From: Butyricimonas sp. Marseille-P3923
GTDB lineage: Bacteria; Bacteroidota; Bacteroidia; Bacteroidales; Marinifilaceae
Assembly (NCBI RefSeq): GCF_900184685.1
Contig: NZ_FXXL01000004.1
Span: forward strand, 186,001-250,000
DNA: 64,000 nucleotides
Reading direction: 5' to 3'
Shown here: piece by piece, positions 17,336 through 27,113 of the stretch
How the letters are laid out: every line of letters starts with the position of its first letter
Numbering within the stretch: position 1 is the first letter of the stretch
Notes under the pieces: generated by a model
Told to the model about the DNA's origin: nothing
The model's database searches: none
Seen by the model: the letters and a program-made list of their open reading frames with translations, nothing else
Translations under genes and position numbers: made by a program

Positions 17336-20300
17336 AGGAGGGGAGTATAGAAGACAAGTTTGTACTTTTTTATAAACAACTCGAAAGCATGAACAAAAGT
17401 AACATTTGGATTGAGGCATTGTACGAATTTAAACGTGCACGCAGGAGTATCTTATTTCGATTATTTCTGGTTTTGGCAATTTGTGGGCTTATCCTTTACC
17501 AGTTCACATCTTTAGGAAGCAGTGATTCCGGTTCGGTAAAGCATGCGTTGCAATTTGCTCCGGATTGGACTTCTTTAGCCTTATCCTCGGCAATACCTTT
17601 TAAAAGTGCTTATTACTTTAATGTTATCCAGTTACTTTTTGTCGTGTGTTTTGTGGTGAACGATTGGAGAATGCTAAACATGGGTACCAGAGATGCGTTG
17701 TACGTTCGTTCACAGGGGAACAGCGAGATGGTTACGGGGTATGCTTTGGGGCTATTGCTTGTTTTTACCCTGCTCAATTGGTTTTTATTCCTGACTTCAA
17801 TTATTTTTAATCTTGTCTTGTATCCCGGGTCTTTTAATTTGTTTTATTATTTATTCTATTGGATCACTCTTACGTTACCTGCTTCTGTTTATTTTCTTGG
17901 TTTTTCTTGTCTTGTAATCCGTGTTATCCGTAACCCGGGGATAAGTTTAATTGTGTCGTTTTTGTTACTGGGCGGGATAACTTTTTTAGGGGCTGGATTT
18001 TTGCATGGGGTGTTGGATCCTTGTGCCCGTTATCTCCCGAATATGTTTTCAGATTTCACGGGACACGTGAATCCGGGGAATTATTTGTTGCAAAGAGGAA
18101 GTATTTTGTTGACGGGAGGTAGTTTTGCGGTGTTTTCGATTATCCCTTACCCGAGAATCTTTAATTATGCGCGGAGTCGGAAAGTCTGTTTAAGCATTGC
18201 TTGCATTTTACTCGTGTTTGCCGCGGGAGGAGCGTTTATTTATCTTGGTCGGTACGGGAAAAAAGAGGAGTTAAGGGAAGTTTACAAGGGAGTGTACGAG
18301 AAATATGAACGAGATTCCAAGATTCGGGTGGTAAGCAATGGCTTGCACGTGAAGGAACTTGCAGACGGGGGGATTTCCGTGAATAGCCGGATGACTGTTA
18401 AGAATAGGACTTCGGGCGAGGTGCCTTTGATCATGTATTTGAATCCGGGTTTGAAAGTTGCTTCTATCAAGGTGGAGGGACAGCCTGTTTTTTTTCGGAG
18501 GGAGCATCAGGCTGTGCTTGTGGACGAAAAACTGGTTCCCGGCGATTCGTTGGAAGTTTTGATTGATTACGAGGGGAATATTGAAAATACCTTTTGTTAT
18601 TTGGACGTATCTTCCGACGAGTATTATTCCCCGGACGTGAATGTCGGCGGGATCTTTCGTCACGGTAATACTTCAGCCTTTTGCGAGAAAGGGTACAAAT
18701 TGTTGCCCCCGAAGTGTTTGTGGTATCCCGTGGGACTTCCCCCGTACGGTGCCTCGGGAGGAATGGATTTGAATTTTACCCGGTATTCGTTAAGGGTGGA
18801 GCATGATCCCGCGTTAACCGCGATAGCCCAAGGAGAAACAATTGAAGAGGGAAAAGGGGTAACTTCGTTCCGTTTTACTCATGACATGCCCGGCATTAGC
18901 CTTTGTATTGGTAATTACAAAAAGCGGACAATAACGATCGCACTAGGTCTTCAGTTTGATACAACCCGATTGACACTCTATTATCATCCGGGGCACGAGT
19001 ATCTTCTCGAACGATATGATTTTCCCGATGAAGAAATTGCCATGAAATTGAAGGATATGAAGGGTATATTGGAACAAGAGGAGTGCTTGAGTTTTGGTGA
19101 AGAATTCACGAAGGAAGATTGGGTGATGGTGTACAAGTTGAAAGACAGTTCCAGAGATTTAAAAGAGGCTTTTGAAATCGTTCTCGAGAGGAAAGGTTTT
19201 GACCCGACCCGTCATTACCCGTACCGGTGGTTTACCCTTTTGGAAGTACCGTGTGGCTATCATGTTTTCCCCGATTTGATGCAATTAACCGGGGAAAGAG
19301 AACAGGCCGGTCTTGTGTTTCTCCCAGAAAAATTACATACCGTGAGAAATTACCGGTATGAGGTTCCAAAGGGGGAAGAGGAGAAAAAAGGAGTAATGAG
19401 GATGTTCAAGTACGAGACGTTTGACCCGATTTTCGGGAAAGGAAGTTGTAATATAAGACCTGCATTCTGCGGAAAAACGACTTTTATTTCCTCTGCCGAG
19501 ATACCACTAATCAATGAAGCTATAAATTATGCGTTGTTTCGTTGTCAACGGAGTATTGTTTATTTTGAAGAGAATAATTTTGACGTGATAGAATACTTGA
19601 AACATGGAAGTTTAAAGGATGCGTTGCATGATAGGTCGTTATCCCCGGAAGTGTTGCGAAGTATAATTCAAAAGAAAAGCGAAGAATTATGTATGTCTAT
19701 CATGTTAAATGTCAAAAGTGACTCATTCCTTAAATTTCATCATGACATTTTGAAGAAAAATAGTTTTAAAGAGATGGCTTGGGAAGAGTATTGTCAACAA
19801 TTTTATCAATCTTTCGGTTTGCGTTTGGATTCTCTCGCTGAGCGCTGGTATGGCTCCAATCGGTTACCTTTGTTTGACATCCGGGATGCACGTGCAATCA
19901 AGTTCGGGGAGAAAAATACCGACGTGGTGTTCTGTTTTAAAGTGTTTAACCGGGGTGATGTGCCGGGGCTTATTGCGACAAGTGACTTTCAGGTATGGAC
20001 AATCCCACCGCACGAGGGGAGGATGATCACGGCAAGGGATCGAGGGAGGATATGGAATTTTTATTGTATCGAGACACCTTTAGCTCAAAATCTTCCGGAT
20101 AGTTGGAAGTTGTCGTTAGAGAAGGATGTTCGAGGATGGGTGGATACTGCGACTCGTGTGGTTAGTGTCGATTCTTCCGTTTTCTTTCAAAATAGAAATG
20201 CGGATGAGATTATCGTTGATAATGAGGATCCCGGCTTCAGGGTGGTGAAGTCAAAAGATTTTAATCTCTTGTCTTTGCTGCGAAAAGATGAAGAACGTCC

Positions 20301-20736
20301 TGAATATGATGCCAAATATTCTCGTCAAACTACATGGACTCCCGTGATAAATGGCGGTTTTTATGGTTATCCCATTCGAAGCGCGTATGTGAAGCAGGCG
20401 GGGACAGGCAAGCAAAAAGTGGAATGGAGTATCGAATTGCCTCGAGAGGGTAAATATGAAGTATTTTTTCATCATGCAAAACCAACGTATATCGATATGG
20501 ATGGAAAACAAGAGTTTTATTACTCCATTTTCGACGGAAACGGGGAGCATGAGGTGGTGGCGTTCGTGAATGGAGATGACGTGGGATGGATCTCTTTAGG
20601 TGTGTTTGATTTTACGAAAGAGGCGAGAGTGACCTTAAGTGACAGGGATAGAAAAGAGCAAATAAAAATGAACGATAGAGTTATTTCTCAAGAGTTAACC
20701 GCCGATGCAGTGAAATGGGTTTGGCTAAAAGAATAA
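17326..20736 (+). CDS. ABC-2-type membrane protein fused to a degenerate M1-peptidase-like region and golvesin-like C-terminus
   Basis: Up to 1136 residues. The GTG at 17326 lies in the duplicated leader; the ATG at 17389 (MNKSNIWIEALYEFKRARR) looks like the native start for an ABC-2 subunit. Residues about 35-330 hold 6-7 membrane helices. From about 340 to 880 the layout resembles Bacteroidetes 'ABC permease/M1 aminopeptidase' fusions, but no HExxH is present; the part where the family has its Glu-rich helix reads 'IPLINEAINYALFRC'. The last 150 residues ('WTPVINGGFYGYPIRSAYVK', 'LPREGKYEVFFHH', 'ADAVKWVWLKE') look like a golvesin/carbohydrate-binding module. No ATPase is adjacent; the nearest are at 29511 and 32768. 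Inserted between sigma and FecR. Function unknown. Confidence 0.75.
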   Translation: MRNKEGSIEDKFVLFYKQLESMNKSNIWIEALYEFKRARRSILFRLFLVLAICGLILYQFTSLGSSDSGSVKHALQFAPDWTSLALSSAIPFKSAYYFNVIQLLFVVCFVVNDWRMLNMGTRDALYVRSQGNSEMVTGYALGLLLVFTLLNWFLFLTSIIFNLVLYPGSFNLFYYLFYWITLTLPASVYFLGFSCLVIRVIRNPGISLIVSFLLLGGITFLGAGFLHGVLDPCARYLPNMFSDFTGHVNPGNYLLQRGSILLTGGSFAVFSIIPYPRIFNYARSRKVCLSIACILLVFAAGGAFIYLGRYGKKEELREVYKGVYEKYERDSKIRVVSNGLHVKELADGGISVNSRMTVKNRTSGEVPLIMYLNPGLKVASIKVEGQPVFFRREHQAVLVDEKLVPGDSLEVLIDYEGNIENTFCYLDVSSDEYYSPDVNVGGIFRHGNTSAFCEKGYKLLPPKCLWYPVGLPPYGASGGMDLNFTRYSLRVEHDPALTAIAQGETIEEGKGVTSFRFTHDMPGISLCIGNYKKRTITIALGLQFDTTRLTLYYHPGHEYLLERYDFPDEEIAMKLKDMKGILEQEECLSFGEEFTKEDWVMVYKLKDSSRDLKEAFEIVLERKGFDPTRHYPYRWFTLLEVPCGYHVFPDLMQLTGEREQAGLVFLPEKLHTVRNYRYEVPKGEEEKKGVMRMFKYETFDPIFGKGSCNIRPAFCGKTTFISSAEIPLINEAINYALFRCQRSIVYFEENNFDVIEYLKHGSLKDALHDRSLSPEVLRSIIQKKSEELCMSIMLNVKSDSFLKFHHDILKKNSFKEMAWEEYCQQFYQSFGLRLDSLAERWYGSNRLPLFDIRDARAIKFGEKNTDVVFCFKVFNRGDVPGLIATSDFQVWTIPPHEGRMITARDRGRIWNFYCIETPLAQNLPDSWKLSLEKDVRGWVDTATRVVSVDSSVFFQNRNADEIIVDNEDPGFRVVKSKDFNLLSLLRKDEERPEYDAKYSRQTTWTPVINGGFYGYPIRSAYVKQAGTGKQKVEWSIELPREGKYEVFFHHAKPTYIDMDGKQEFYYSIFDGNGEHEVVAFVNGDDVGWISLGVFDFTKEARVTLSDRDRKEQIKMNDRVISQELTADAVKWVWLKE

Positions 20737-20766
20737 TTTACACGAGTGAAAAATGATTTTTTCCCG

Positions 20767-20846
20767 AAAAAAATAAAATTCTTGTCACACAAAACAAGGG
20801 GCAAGCCGTTATAGGGGTGTATTTGAACATTGAATTATGGGAAACA
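20767..20846 (+). repeat. 80-bp leader repeat, copy B
   Basis: Second copy of the leader, directly before FecR, with TGTCACAC at 20783-20790, CGTTATAGG at 20807-20815 and the FecR ATG at 20837. Because it fits the sigma-FecR spacer of a normal locus, copy A was probably made when the 3.4-kb gene entered. Confidence 0.85.
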
Positions 20847-22009
20847 GACAAATATCAACCCGGTTAATATATCGAAAGATAGAAGGACTTCTCTCTCCGG
20901 CAGAGGAGGAGGTTTTTGACACGTGGTTGAATGAAGACGTGAAACATCGTCGTTATTACGAGAAGATACGGGACGAGTTGCTACGGGATGAAAAACGGGA
21001 GTTGTCGAAGACCGAGTTACAGGAAGCATGGTCGATATTTGAAAACCGGATGCAGAAGCAGAGAAAAGTAGAGAAGAAGCGTTTTTTTATCTGGAGTGCG
21101 GGAATTGCGGCGGCTGTGGCTGTCGTGTTGGGTTGTTGTCTGTTTTTGTACACGTATAAACGCTCGGAGCTTAAAATACAATCTGTCGTTCAAAAGATTG
21201 TACCCGGGCAGAATAATGCGGTATTGGAGTTGGCAGATGGGTCAGTGTATTATCTGGGAGAGAAACATTATTCACTTCAAGAGAAAACCGGAAACCGGAT
21301 TATTGCGGATAGTACAAGATTGAGTTACGTGTCGCCACAAGAAGAACAAGGCACAAGAGAAATCGTGTATAATAAATTGAGTGTACCGAGAGGGGGAGAA
21401 TACCAGATTGAACTGGAGGACGGGACTAGGGTGTGGCTTAACTCTGCTTCCCGGCTGAATTACCCGGTTGCTTTTGCCGGAGAGAGCCGGGAAGTGTACT
21501 TGGAGGGTGAGGCTTATTTCGAGGTAAAGCGGGATACGGCAAGACCGTTTGTCGTTCATGCCGGGGAACAGGATATCACTGTTCTGGGAACAAGTTTTGG
21601 CGTTACTTGTTACGCGGGTGAGGTGAGCGACTATACGACTTTGGTTTCGGGAAAAGTGAAAGTCAATTTTAGAAAAACGGATAAAAGCTATGTTTTACAA
21701 CCGGGGATGCAAGTTGCTTTTAATAAGGAAAGCGGTGTGGTGACGGAACGGAATGTGGATGTGGCGGAATACGTTGCTTGGAAAGATGGTGTGTACGTGT
21801 TCAAGCAAAAGCGTTTGGAAGATATTCTTACCACGTTGGCACGTTGGTATGATTTTCAAGTTTTCTACCGGAGTGAAGACGTGAAGAATGTTATGTTCTC
21901 GGGAGAAATAAAGCGATTCGGTGATTTCAGCTATTTGTTGAGTTTGATAGAACGCACGAGTGATGTGAAATTTGTAATAGATAAAAAAGTAGTACAGGTG
22001 ATGAGATAG
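20837..22009 (+). CDS. FecR-family anti-sigma factor
   Basis: 390 residues: N-terminal sigma-binding helices ('IEGLLSPAEEEVFDTWLNED'), one membrane helix 'IWSAGIAAAVAVVLGCCLFL' (about 84-105), the periplasmic FecR domain ('GTRVWLNSASRLNYPVAFAG', 'ITVLGTSFGVTCYAGE') and a C-terminal DUF4974-like domain ('LEDILTTLARWYDFQVFYR'). It is the expected partner of the sigma factor at 16643 and of the STN-bearing SusC at 22101. Its leader is the second copy of the 80-bp repeat. Confidence 0.93.
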   Translation: MGNRQISTRLIYRKIEGLLSPAEEEVFDTWLNEDVKHRRYYEKIRDELLRDEKRELSKTELQEAWSIFENRMQKQRKVEKKRFFIWSAGIAAAVAVVLGCCLFLYTYKRSELKIQSVVQKIVPGQNNAVLELADGSVYYLGEKHYSLQEKTGNRIIADSTRLSYVSPQEEQGTREIVYNKLSVPRGGEYQIELEDGTRVWLNSASRLNYPVAFAGESREVYLEGEAYFEVKRDTARPFVVHAGEQDITVLGTSFGVTCYAGEVSDYTTLVSGKVKVNFRKTDKSYVLQPGMQVAFNKESGVVTERNVDVAEYVAWKDGVYVFKQKRLEDILTTLARWYDFQVFYRSEDVKNVMFSGEIKRFGDFSYLLSLIERTSDVKFVIDKKVVQVMR

Positions 22010-22019
22010 AAAAATGAAA

Positions 22020-22045
22020 CAGGAGAATACGGCAATATTCCCCTG
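22020..22045 (+). promoter_or_regulatory. Hairpin between FecR and SusC
   Basis: CAGGAGAATA (22020-22029) faces TATTCCCCTG (22036-22045) across a 6-nt loop, with one mismatch. Its position and size match the hairpin at 9053-9079 in locus 2, suggesting a shared leader element. Confidence 0.5.
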
Positions 22046-22100
22046 TCACACGATAAGCCGGCAAGCTTATTCGATTGTTTAATTTTTACAACACAAATCT

Positions 22101-25100
22101 ATGAAAAAAAGAGGTAAAATGTACACGCCTTTCAAAAAAAGGTGGTGTAAAAAAATGATTTTATTAATGAAACAGCTTTGTATCTTTTTGCTGGTGTTTA
22201 ATTTCGGATTGAATGCCGCCGTTCATTCACAAAATCAACGGGTCACGGTTGATTTGAGGAATGCGGGAATCGAGGAGTTGATTACCGTTATCAAAAGTCA
22301 GTGCGACATGGGATTCTTGTATGATTATAACAAGATCAAAACGGTGAATAATATCACTGTAAAAATGCGGAATGCCTTGTTGTCCGAAGTCCTTGTAAAC
22401 GCTTTGAGAGGTACCGGATTTATTGCGGAGATCGAGAATGACATGATTATTATCAAGGAGGCTCCCAAGGATGAGAAAAAGGAAGCCAAGACGATCATGG
22501 GAAAGGTCACGGATCATAAAAAAGAAGCACTTCCGGGAGTCACAGTGTTGATCAAAGGTACTTCAGTAGGTGTGGTGACGGATACGGCTGGAGTGTATAA
22601 AATCACGTTGCCGGATCAGAAAGACATCACGCTGGTATTCTCGTTTATAGGTATGATTTCCAAGGAAGTGAAGGTGACGAATCAGAAAGAGATTAACGTG
22701 ATGATGGAAGAGGACGTGGAGGCTTTGGATGAAGTGGTCGTGACGGGGTACAACAATATCAGGAAATCGAGTTTCACGGGAAACGCGACTGCGGTGACAA
22801 GGAGTGAGTTAATGAAAACGAATAATAAGAATATTATCAGTGCGCTTCAGGTGTTTGATCCTTCTTTTCGTATCCGGGAAAATTCGATGTGGGGTTCAGA
22901 CCCGAATGCTTTGCCTGAGTTTAATATTCGGGGTGAATCGAGTATCGGTATGAAGAAAGGGTTGGATGTAGAACAAATGAAACAAGAACAACATACCGAT
23001 TTGAAGGATAACCCGAATCTCCCGATATTTATTATGGATGGTTTTGAAGTAGACGTGCAGAAAGTGTATGATATGGATATGAACCGGGTAGAGGGAATTA
23101 CCATATTGAAAGATGCTGCGGCCACGGCAATGTATGGATCCCGTGCCGCGAATGGTGTTGTGGTTATCACGACAATCGCACCCAAACCGGGACAATTGAT
23201 GGTGAGCTATAATGGAACATTCTCTTTAGATCTTCCGGATCTTTCTGATTATAATGTATGTAATGCCGCGGAGAAACTTGAATTGGAACGTTTGTGTGGG
23301 GTGTATAGTTCAGATAATGAGTCCCTTGCTGTGGATTACGAGATGAAATATAATGAGTTGTTGCAACAAGTGTTAAGAGGGTATGACACGGATTGGATGG
23401 CTCAACCTCTGCGGAATGTGTTTAATCATAAACACAGTGTATATGTCGAAGGAGGTGTTGAAAGCATTCGTTATGGGGTTGATTTGAAATATGAAACGAA
23501 TGGGGGAGTGATGAAGGGGTCATATCGGGATCGCATGGGGGCAGGATTAACCTTGGATTATCGCTATAATAAATTGCAAATACGTAATTATGTTTCTTAT
23601 AATTCAACCCGTTCTCAAAATTCTCCTTATGGAAATTTTAGTACCTACGTTGATATGTTGCCTTATTGGCGAATTCATGATGATGAGGGTAAACTGATAC
23701 AATCGTACAGACCTCTATTAGGTCGTGATATTGCTAATCCGTTATACAGTGCTACATTAGATAGTTATAGTGGAAAGACCAGATATAACGAGTTGATAGA
23801 CAATTTTAATATTAATTGGTATTTAGCGGAAGGATTGCAGTTTAAAGGACAGTTTAGTATCACGAAAACGGATACCAAAACAGAAACGTTTAAGGACCCT
23901 CGGGACCCGTATTTCGACACGCAAAGAGTATTTAATACTATTGACGAATTGGGACGACTGGATCGAGCTTTGACAGAAAGTTACAGTTGGACGGCAAAAG
24001 GTCTTTTTCTGTACAATCGTCAGTTTAAAAAACATTTTATTAATGCAACTGCCGGAATTGAAGCGGTGGAATCCCACTCTTCAACGAATAGTATGACTTT
24101 TGAGGGCTTTCCTATGGGAACGGTACATTCTTCCGAATTTGCCGCTCAGCAAAAGGACAAAACAAAACATGATGAAACGAACTCTCGTTTGTTCGGTTTA
24201 TTGGCTAGTGTGAACTATTCTTATAATGATATTTATCTTTTTGACGGATCATGGCGTTTGGATGGTTCTTCTCAATTTGGTGCGGATAAGCGTTTTGCTC
24301 CTTTTTGGTCTGTGGGTGCCGGTATCAATATTCATAACTATGATTTCTTGAAAAACATGGGAATGATTACCTTGTTAAGGATTCGCGGATCATACGGAAG
24401 TACCGGTAAGGTGAATTTTCCTTCTTATACGGCAGTAACTACTTATTCAATGGATAGTGACGCGTGGTATTACACGGGACCTGCTTCTTATCTTTATTAT
24501 TTAGGAAATGAGAAATTGAAGTGGGAAACGACTAACACTCTTGATGCCGGGATTGAATTCGGTTTATGGAATGGATTGTTGGACGTGAAGGTAAATTATT
24601 ACCATAAGGAAACGGAAGATATGATTGATGAAACTTCAATACGCCAATCATCGGGTTTTGCAACTTATTATTCGAATGCGGGGACTGTTGTGAACAAAGG
24701 TGTGGAAGTTGATTTAAGAGCCACTCTATATAGGGATAAAGACTGGATGGTAACAGTTATCGGTAGTGTCGCATCCAATCGTAATGAAATAACTAAATTA
24801 GGTAAAGCGGCAGAGGCTTACAATAAGGCTTTGGATGAGAATTATAATGACCGGGCAGAAAGTGGTTATTATATCGGTTTACGGAGTGCTCCATTAAAAA
24901 GATACACGGTGGGGGCTTCTACAACAGCAATTTATGCCGTTCGTTCTGCCGGAATAGATCCGTCTAACGGTAAGGAAAAGTTTATTAAAAAGAACGGGAC
25001 CAGTACCTATACATGGGATGCCAATGATCAGGTTGTTGTTGGCGACGAGACTCCGGATGCTCAAGGGGCTTTCGGGTTGAATGTATCTTATAAAGGATTT

Positions 25101-25505
25101 TTCCTGAATGCCTCTTTCCTTTTCCAATGGGGTGGACAGACTTATAATGAGACTTTGATTAATCGGGTTGAAAATGCCGATATTACAAATAAAAATGTGG
25201 ATAAACGGGTATTGGCTGAACGTTGGAGCCAACCGGGAAACAGGGTGCCTTATTATGATATGAAAGCGAATCCTTATATTCGTCCGACTTCCCGTTTCGT
25301 GCAAGATTATAATTATTTGTCTTTTAATAGTCTGTCTATGGGATATGACTTCCCCACTAATTTGATTAGCAGGTGGCATTTGGCTTCTTTGGGAATACGT
25401 TTTAACGCGAATGATCTGGGACGTTGGTCAAGTGTGAAAGAGGAACGGGGAATCAGTTATCCTTATGCCAGAAATTATAGTTTAACCTTGAATGTCGGAT
25501 TCTAA
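22101..25505 (+). CDS. SusC/RagA TonB-dependent receptor with STN signalling domain
   Basis: 1134 residues; later Met codons at residues 7, 19 and 23 are also possible starts. Signal peptide 'LCIFLLVFNFGLNAAVHSQ', STN domain (about 45-120, 'VDLRNAGIEELITVIKSQC'), carboxypeptidase-regulatory-like domain ('GVTVLIKGTSVGVVTDTAG'), TonB box 'LDEVVVTGYN', plug ('PEFNIRGESSIGMKKG', 'ILKDAAATAMYGSRAANGVV') and a barrel ending in Phe. The barrel's last part resembles the partial SusC at the window start ('RAAGI/RSMGIDPxxGxE', 'VENADI/VENANL'), so loci 1 and 3 are closer to each other than to locus 2. Confidence 0.95.
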   Translation: MKKRGKMYTPFKKRWCKKMILLMKQLCIFLLVFNFGLNAAVHSQNQRVTVDLRNAGIEELITVIKSQCDMGFLYDYNKIKTVNNITVKMRNALLSEVLVNALRGTGFIAEIENDMIIIKEAPKDEKKEAKTIMGKVTDHKKEALPGVTVLIKGTSVGVVTDTAGVYKITLPDQKDITLVFSFIGMISKEVKVTNQKEINVMMEEDVEALDEVVVTGYNNIRKSSFTGNATAVTRSELMKTNNKNIISALQVFDPSFRIRENSMWGSDPNALPEFNIRGESSIGMKKGLDVEQMKQEQHTDLKDNPNLPIFIMDGFEVDVQKVYDMDMNRVEGITILKDAAATAMYGSRAANGVVVITTIAPKPGQLMVSYNGTFSLDLPDLSDYNVCNAAEKLELERLCGVYSSDNESLAVDYEMKYNELLQQVLRGYDTDWMAQPLRNVFNHKHSVYVEGGVESIRYGVDLKYETNGGVMKGSYRDRMGAGLTLDYRYNKLQIRNYVSYNSTRSQNSPYGNFSTYVDMLPYWRIHDDEGKLIQSYRPLLGRDIANPLYSATLDSYSGKTRYNELIDNFNINWYLAEGLQFKGQFSITKTDTKTETFKDPRDPYFDTQRVFNTIDELGRLDRALTESYSWTAKGLFLYNRQFKKHFINATAGIEAVESHSSTNSMTFEGFPMGTVHSSEFAAQQKDKTKHDETNSRLFGLLASVNYSYNDIYLFDGSWRLDGSSQFGADKRFAPFWSVGAGINIHNYDFLKNMGMITLLRIRGSYGSTGKVNFPSYTAVTTYSMDSDAWYYTGPASYLYYLGNEKLKWETTNTLDAGIEFGLWNGLLDVKVNYYHKETEDMIDETSIRQSSGFATYYSNAGTVVNKGVEVDLRATLYRDKDWMVTVIGSVASNRNEITKLGKAAEAYNKALDENYNDRAESGYYIGLRSAPLKRYTVGASTTAIYAVRSAGIDPSNGKEKFIKKNGTSTYTWDANDQVVVGDETPDAQGAFGLNVSYKGFFLNASFLFQWGGQTYNETLINRVENADITNKNVDKRVLAERWSQPGNRVPYYDMKANPYIRPTSRFVQDYNYLSFNSLSMGYDFPTNLISRWHLASLGIRFNANDLGRWSSVKEERGISYPYARNYSLTLNVGF

Positions 25506-25516
25506 AAAATAAAGAG

Positions 25517-27094
25517 ATGAAAACACGTATAAAATTATTATTATTCGCGACGGCTTTTATCCTGTCTTCTTGTGAAAGCTGGTTGGATTTGAAGCCTGTG
25601 ACGCAAGCCACGGAAGAGCAAATCTTTAGTACGGCGGAAGGTTATCGTTCTACATTGAACGGATTGTACAAGAATATGGGAAAGTCATCGCTGTATGGAA
25701 AGAATCTGTCATTCGCGATGTTGGACGGTTTTTCTCAGCAATATGATCTTAGTCCTGAAAATAATGGGGTGGAAGAATTTCAAGCTTGTGGAGAGATGAA
25801 TTACGGGCAGGTACAACTGGCAGCAAGTATCGAAAAAACTTGGATGGCTGCTTATAATGTTGTTGCCAATGCAAATAACCTGATTCAGAATTTAGTGGAA
25901 AATACAACTCCTGAATTATTTGAATTCGGGGCAATGGAGCGCAATATGATATTAGGAGAGGCTTACGCGTGCCGGGCATTGATGCATTTTGATATGTTAC
26001 GATTGTTTGCTCCCGCTCCGATAAGCGATGACGGGGCAAATTATGTTCCTTATGTAGAGCAATATCCTAATATTCAACCAGCAGGAATGTCAGTAAAAGA
26101 GTGTATCAATAAGGTTATAACCGATTTGGAGCAAGCGAGAGAACTTGTGTTTGATTTTGATACGTCAGCACTCGCGATGAATGCCGTGTGTACGGGGGAT
26201 GCCCGGTTTTATAATAAATTCCCGTCTTACACGGAATTAGGGAGTAAGCCTAGTGCGTTGACGGATTTTTTCAAGGGACGCGGCTATCGATTAAACTATT
26301 ATTCGATAACGGCTTTGTTGGCTCGCGCGTACCAATACGCAGAGAGATATGATGATGCTTTTGAAGCAGCAGATGCGGTGTTGAAATTTAAATATGAAGC
26401 CAGCCAGTGGGATAAATTTACATTTTATGAATTCAAGACCACGGGTATAACGAACGGGACAGATAATAGGGCTGAGACCTTTGAAGGTAAGTCCAACCTG
26501 CGTCTGGTCGACAATCTGATATTTGCAGTGTATAACGCGAAAGCCTATGACGAATTGTGGTTAGGAACGTATTTCTTGAAAGAATCCACGGGAGCTGGGG
26601 CACAATATTTTGTTGTGCGGACAGATAATATTTTTAAATCTTCAAAAGGTAGCGATGAATCCGCCAACGACATTCGTTACTCGAAAATGATTTTCTTGGC
26701 ACAAGACATATATCCCGTTTCCGGTAAATGGTTCTATCATGAAGATGAAGCGATGCGTAAAAAGAATGTGACGATACTTCCTGTTATCCGGGGCACAGAA
26801 ATGCAATATATCATGGCGGAGTGCTATGCTCGAAAAGGAAATTGGACAGAGGCTGCTAATATTTTGAACGAGATTCGCAGAGCTAGAGGATGTTGGGATG
26901 ATATCTCTTTTGATAAATGGGAAGATTTTGTGAAAGAGTTGGTTATTGACGCTCGTCGGGAATGGATTTCTGAAGGACAATTGTTCTATCTCTATAAACG
27001 ATTGAACGCGGATGTCGATTTCGGAAAAGGCGTAAAACGTCCTTTCAAACGGCAGGAAGCTGTTGTTCCTATGCCGGCAAGCCAATCTATGTAA
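25517..27094 (+). CDS. SusD/RagB-family surface lipoprotein
   Basis: 525 residues with lipobox LSSC at about 18-19, followed by ESWLDLKPVTQATEEQIFS. It shares 'GYRSTLNGLYKNMGKSSLYG' and 'FAMLDGFSQQY' style sequence with the SusD of locus 1. The C-terminal core 'ILPVIRGTEMQYIMAECYAR' and 'DARREWISEGQLFYLYKRLN' is intact. It pairs with the SusC ending 11 bp upstream. Confidence 0.95.
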   Translation: MKTRIKLLLFATAFILSSCESWLDLKPVTQATEEQIFSTAEGYRSTLNGLYKNMGKSSLYGKNLSFAMLDGFSQQYDLSPENNGVEEFQACGEMNYGQVQLAASIEKTWMAAYNVVANANNLIQNLVENTTPELFEFGAMERNMILGEAYACRALMHFDMLRLFAPAPISDDGANYVPYVEQYPNIQPAGMSVKECINKVITDLEQARELVFDFDTSALAMNAVCTGDARFYNKFPSYTELGSKPSALTDFFKGRGYRLNYYSITALLARAYQYAERYDDAFEAADAVLKFKYEASQWDKFTFYEFKTTGITNGTDNRAETFEGKSNLRLVDNLIFAVYNAKAYDELWLGTYFLKESTGAGAQYFVVRTDNIFKSSKGSDESANDIRYSKMIFLAQDIYPVSGKWFYHEDEAMRKKNVTILPVIRGTEMQYIMAECYARKGNWTEAANILNEIRRARGCWDDISFDKWEDFVKELVIDARREWISEGQLFYLYKRLNADVDFGKGVKRPFKRQEAVVPMPASQSM

Positions 27095-27113
27095 AATTTA
27101 AAAGTAAAATGAG

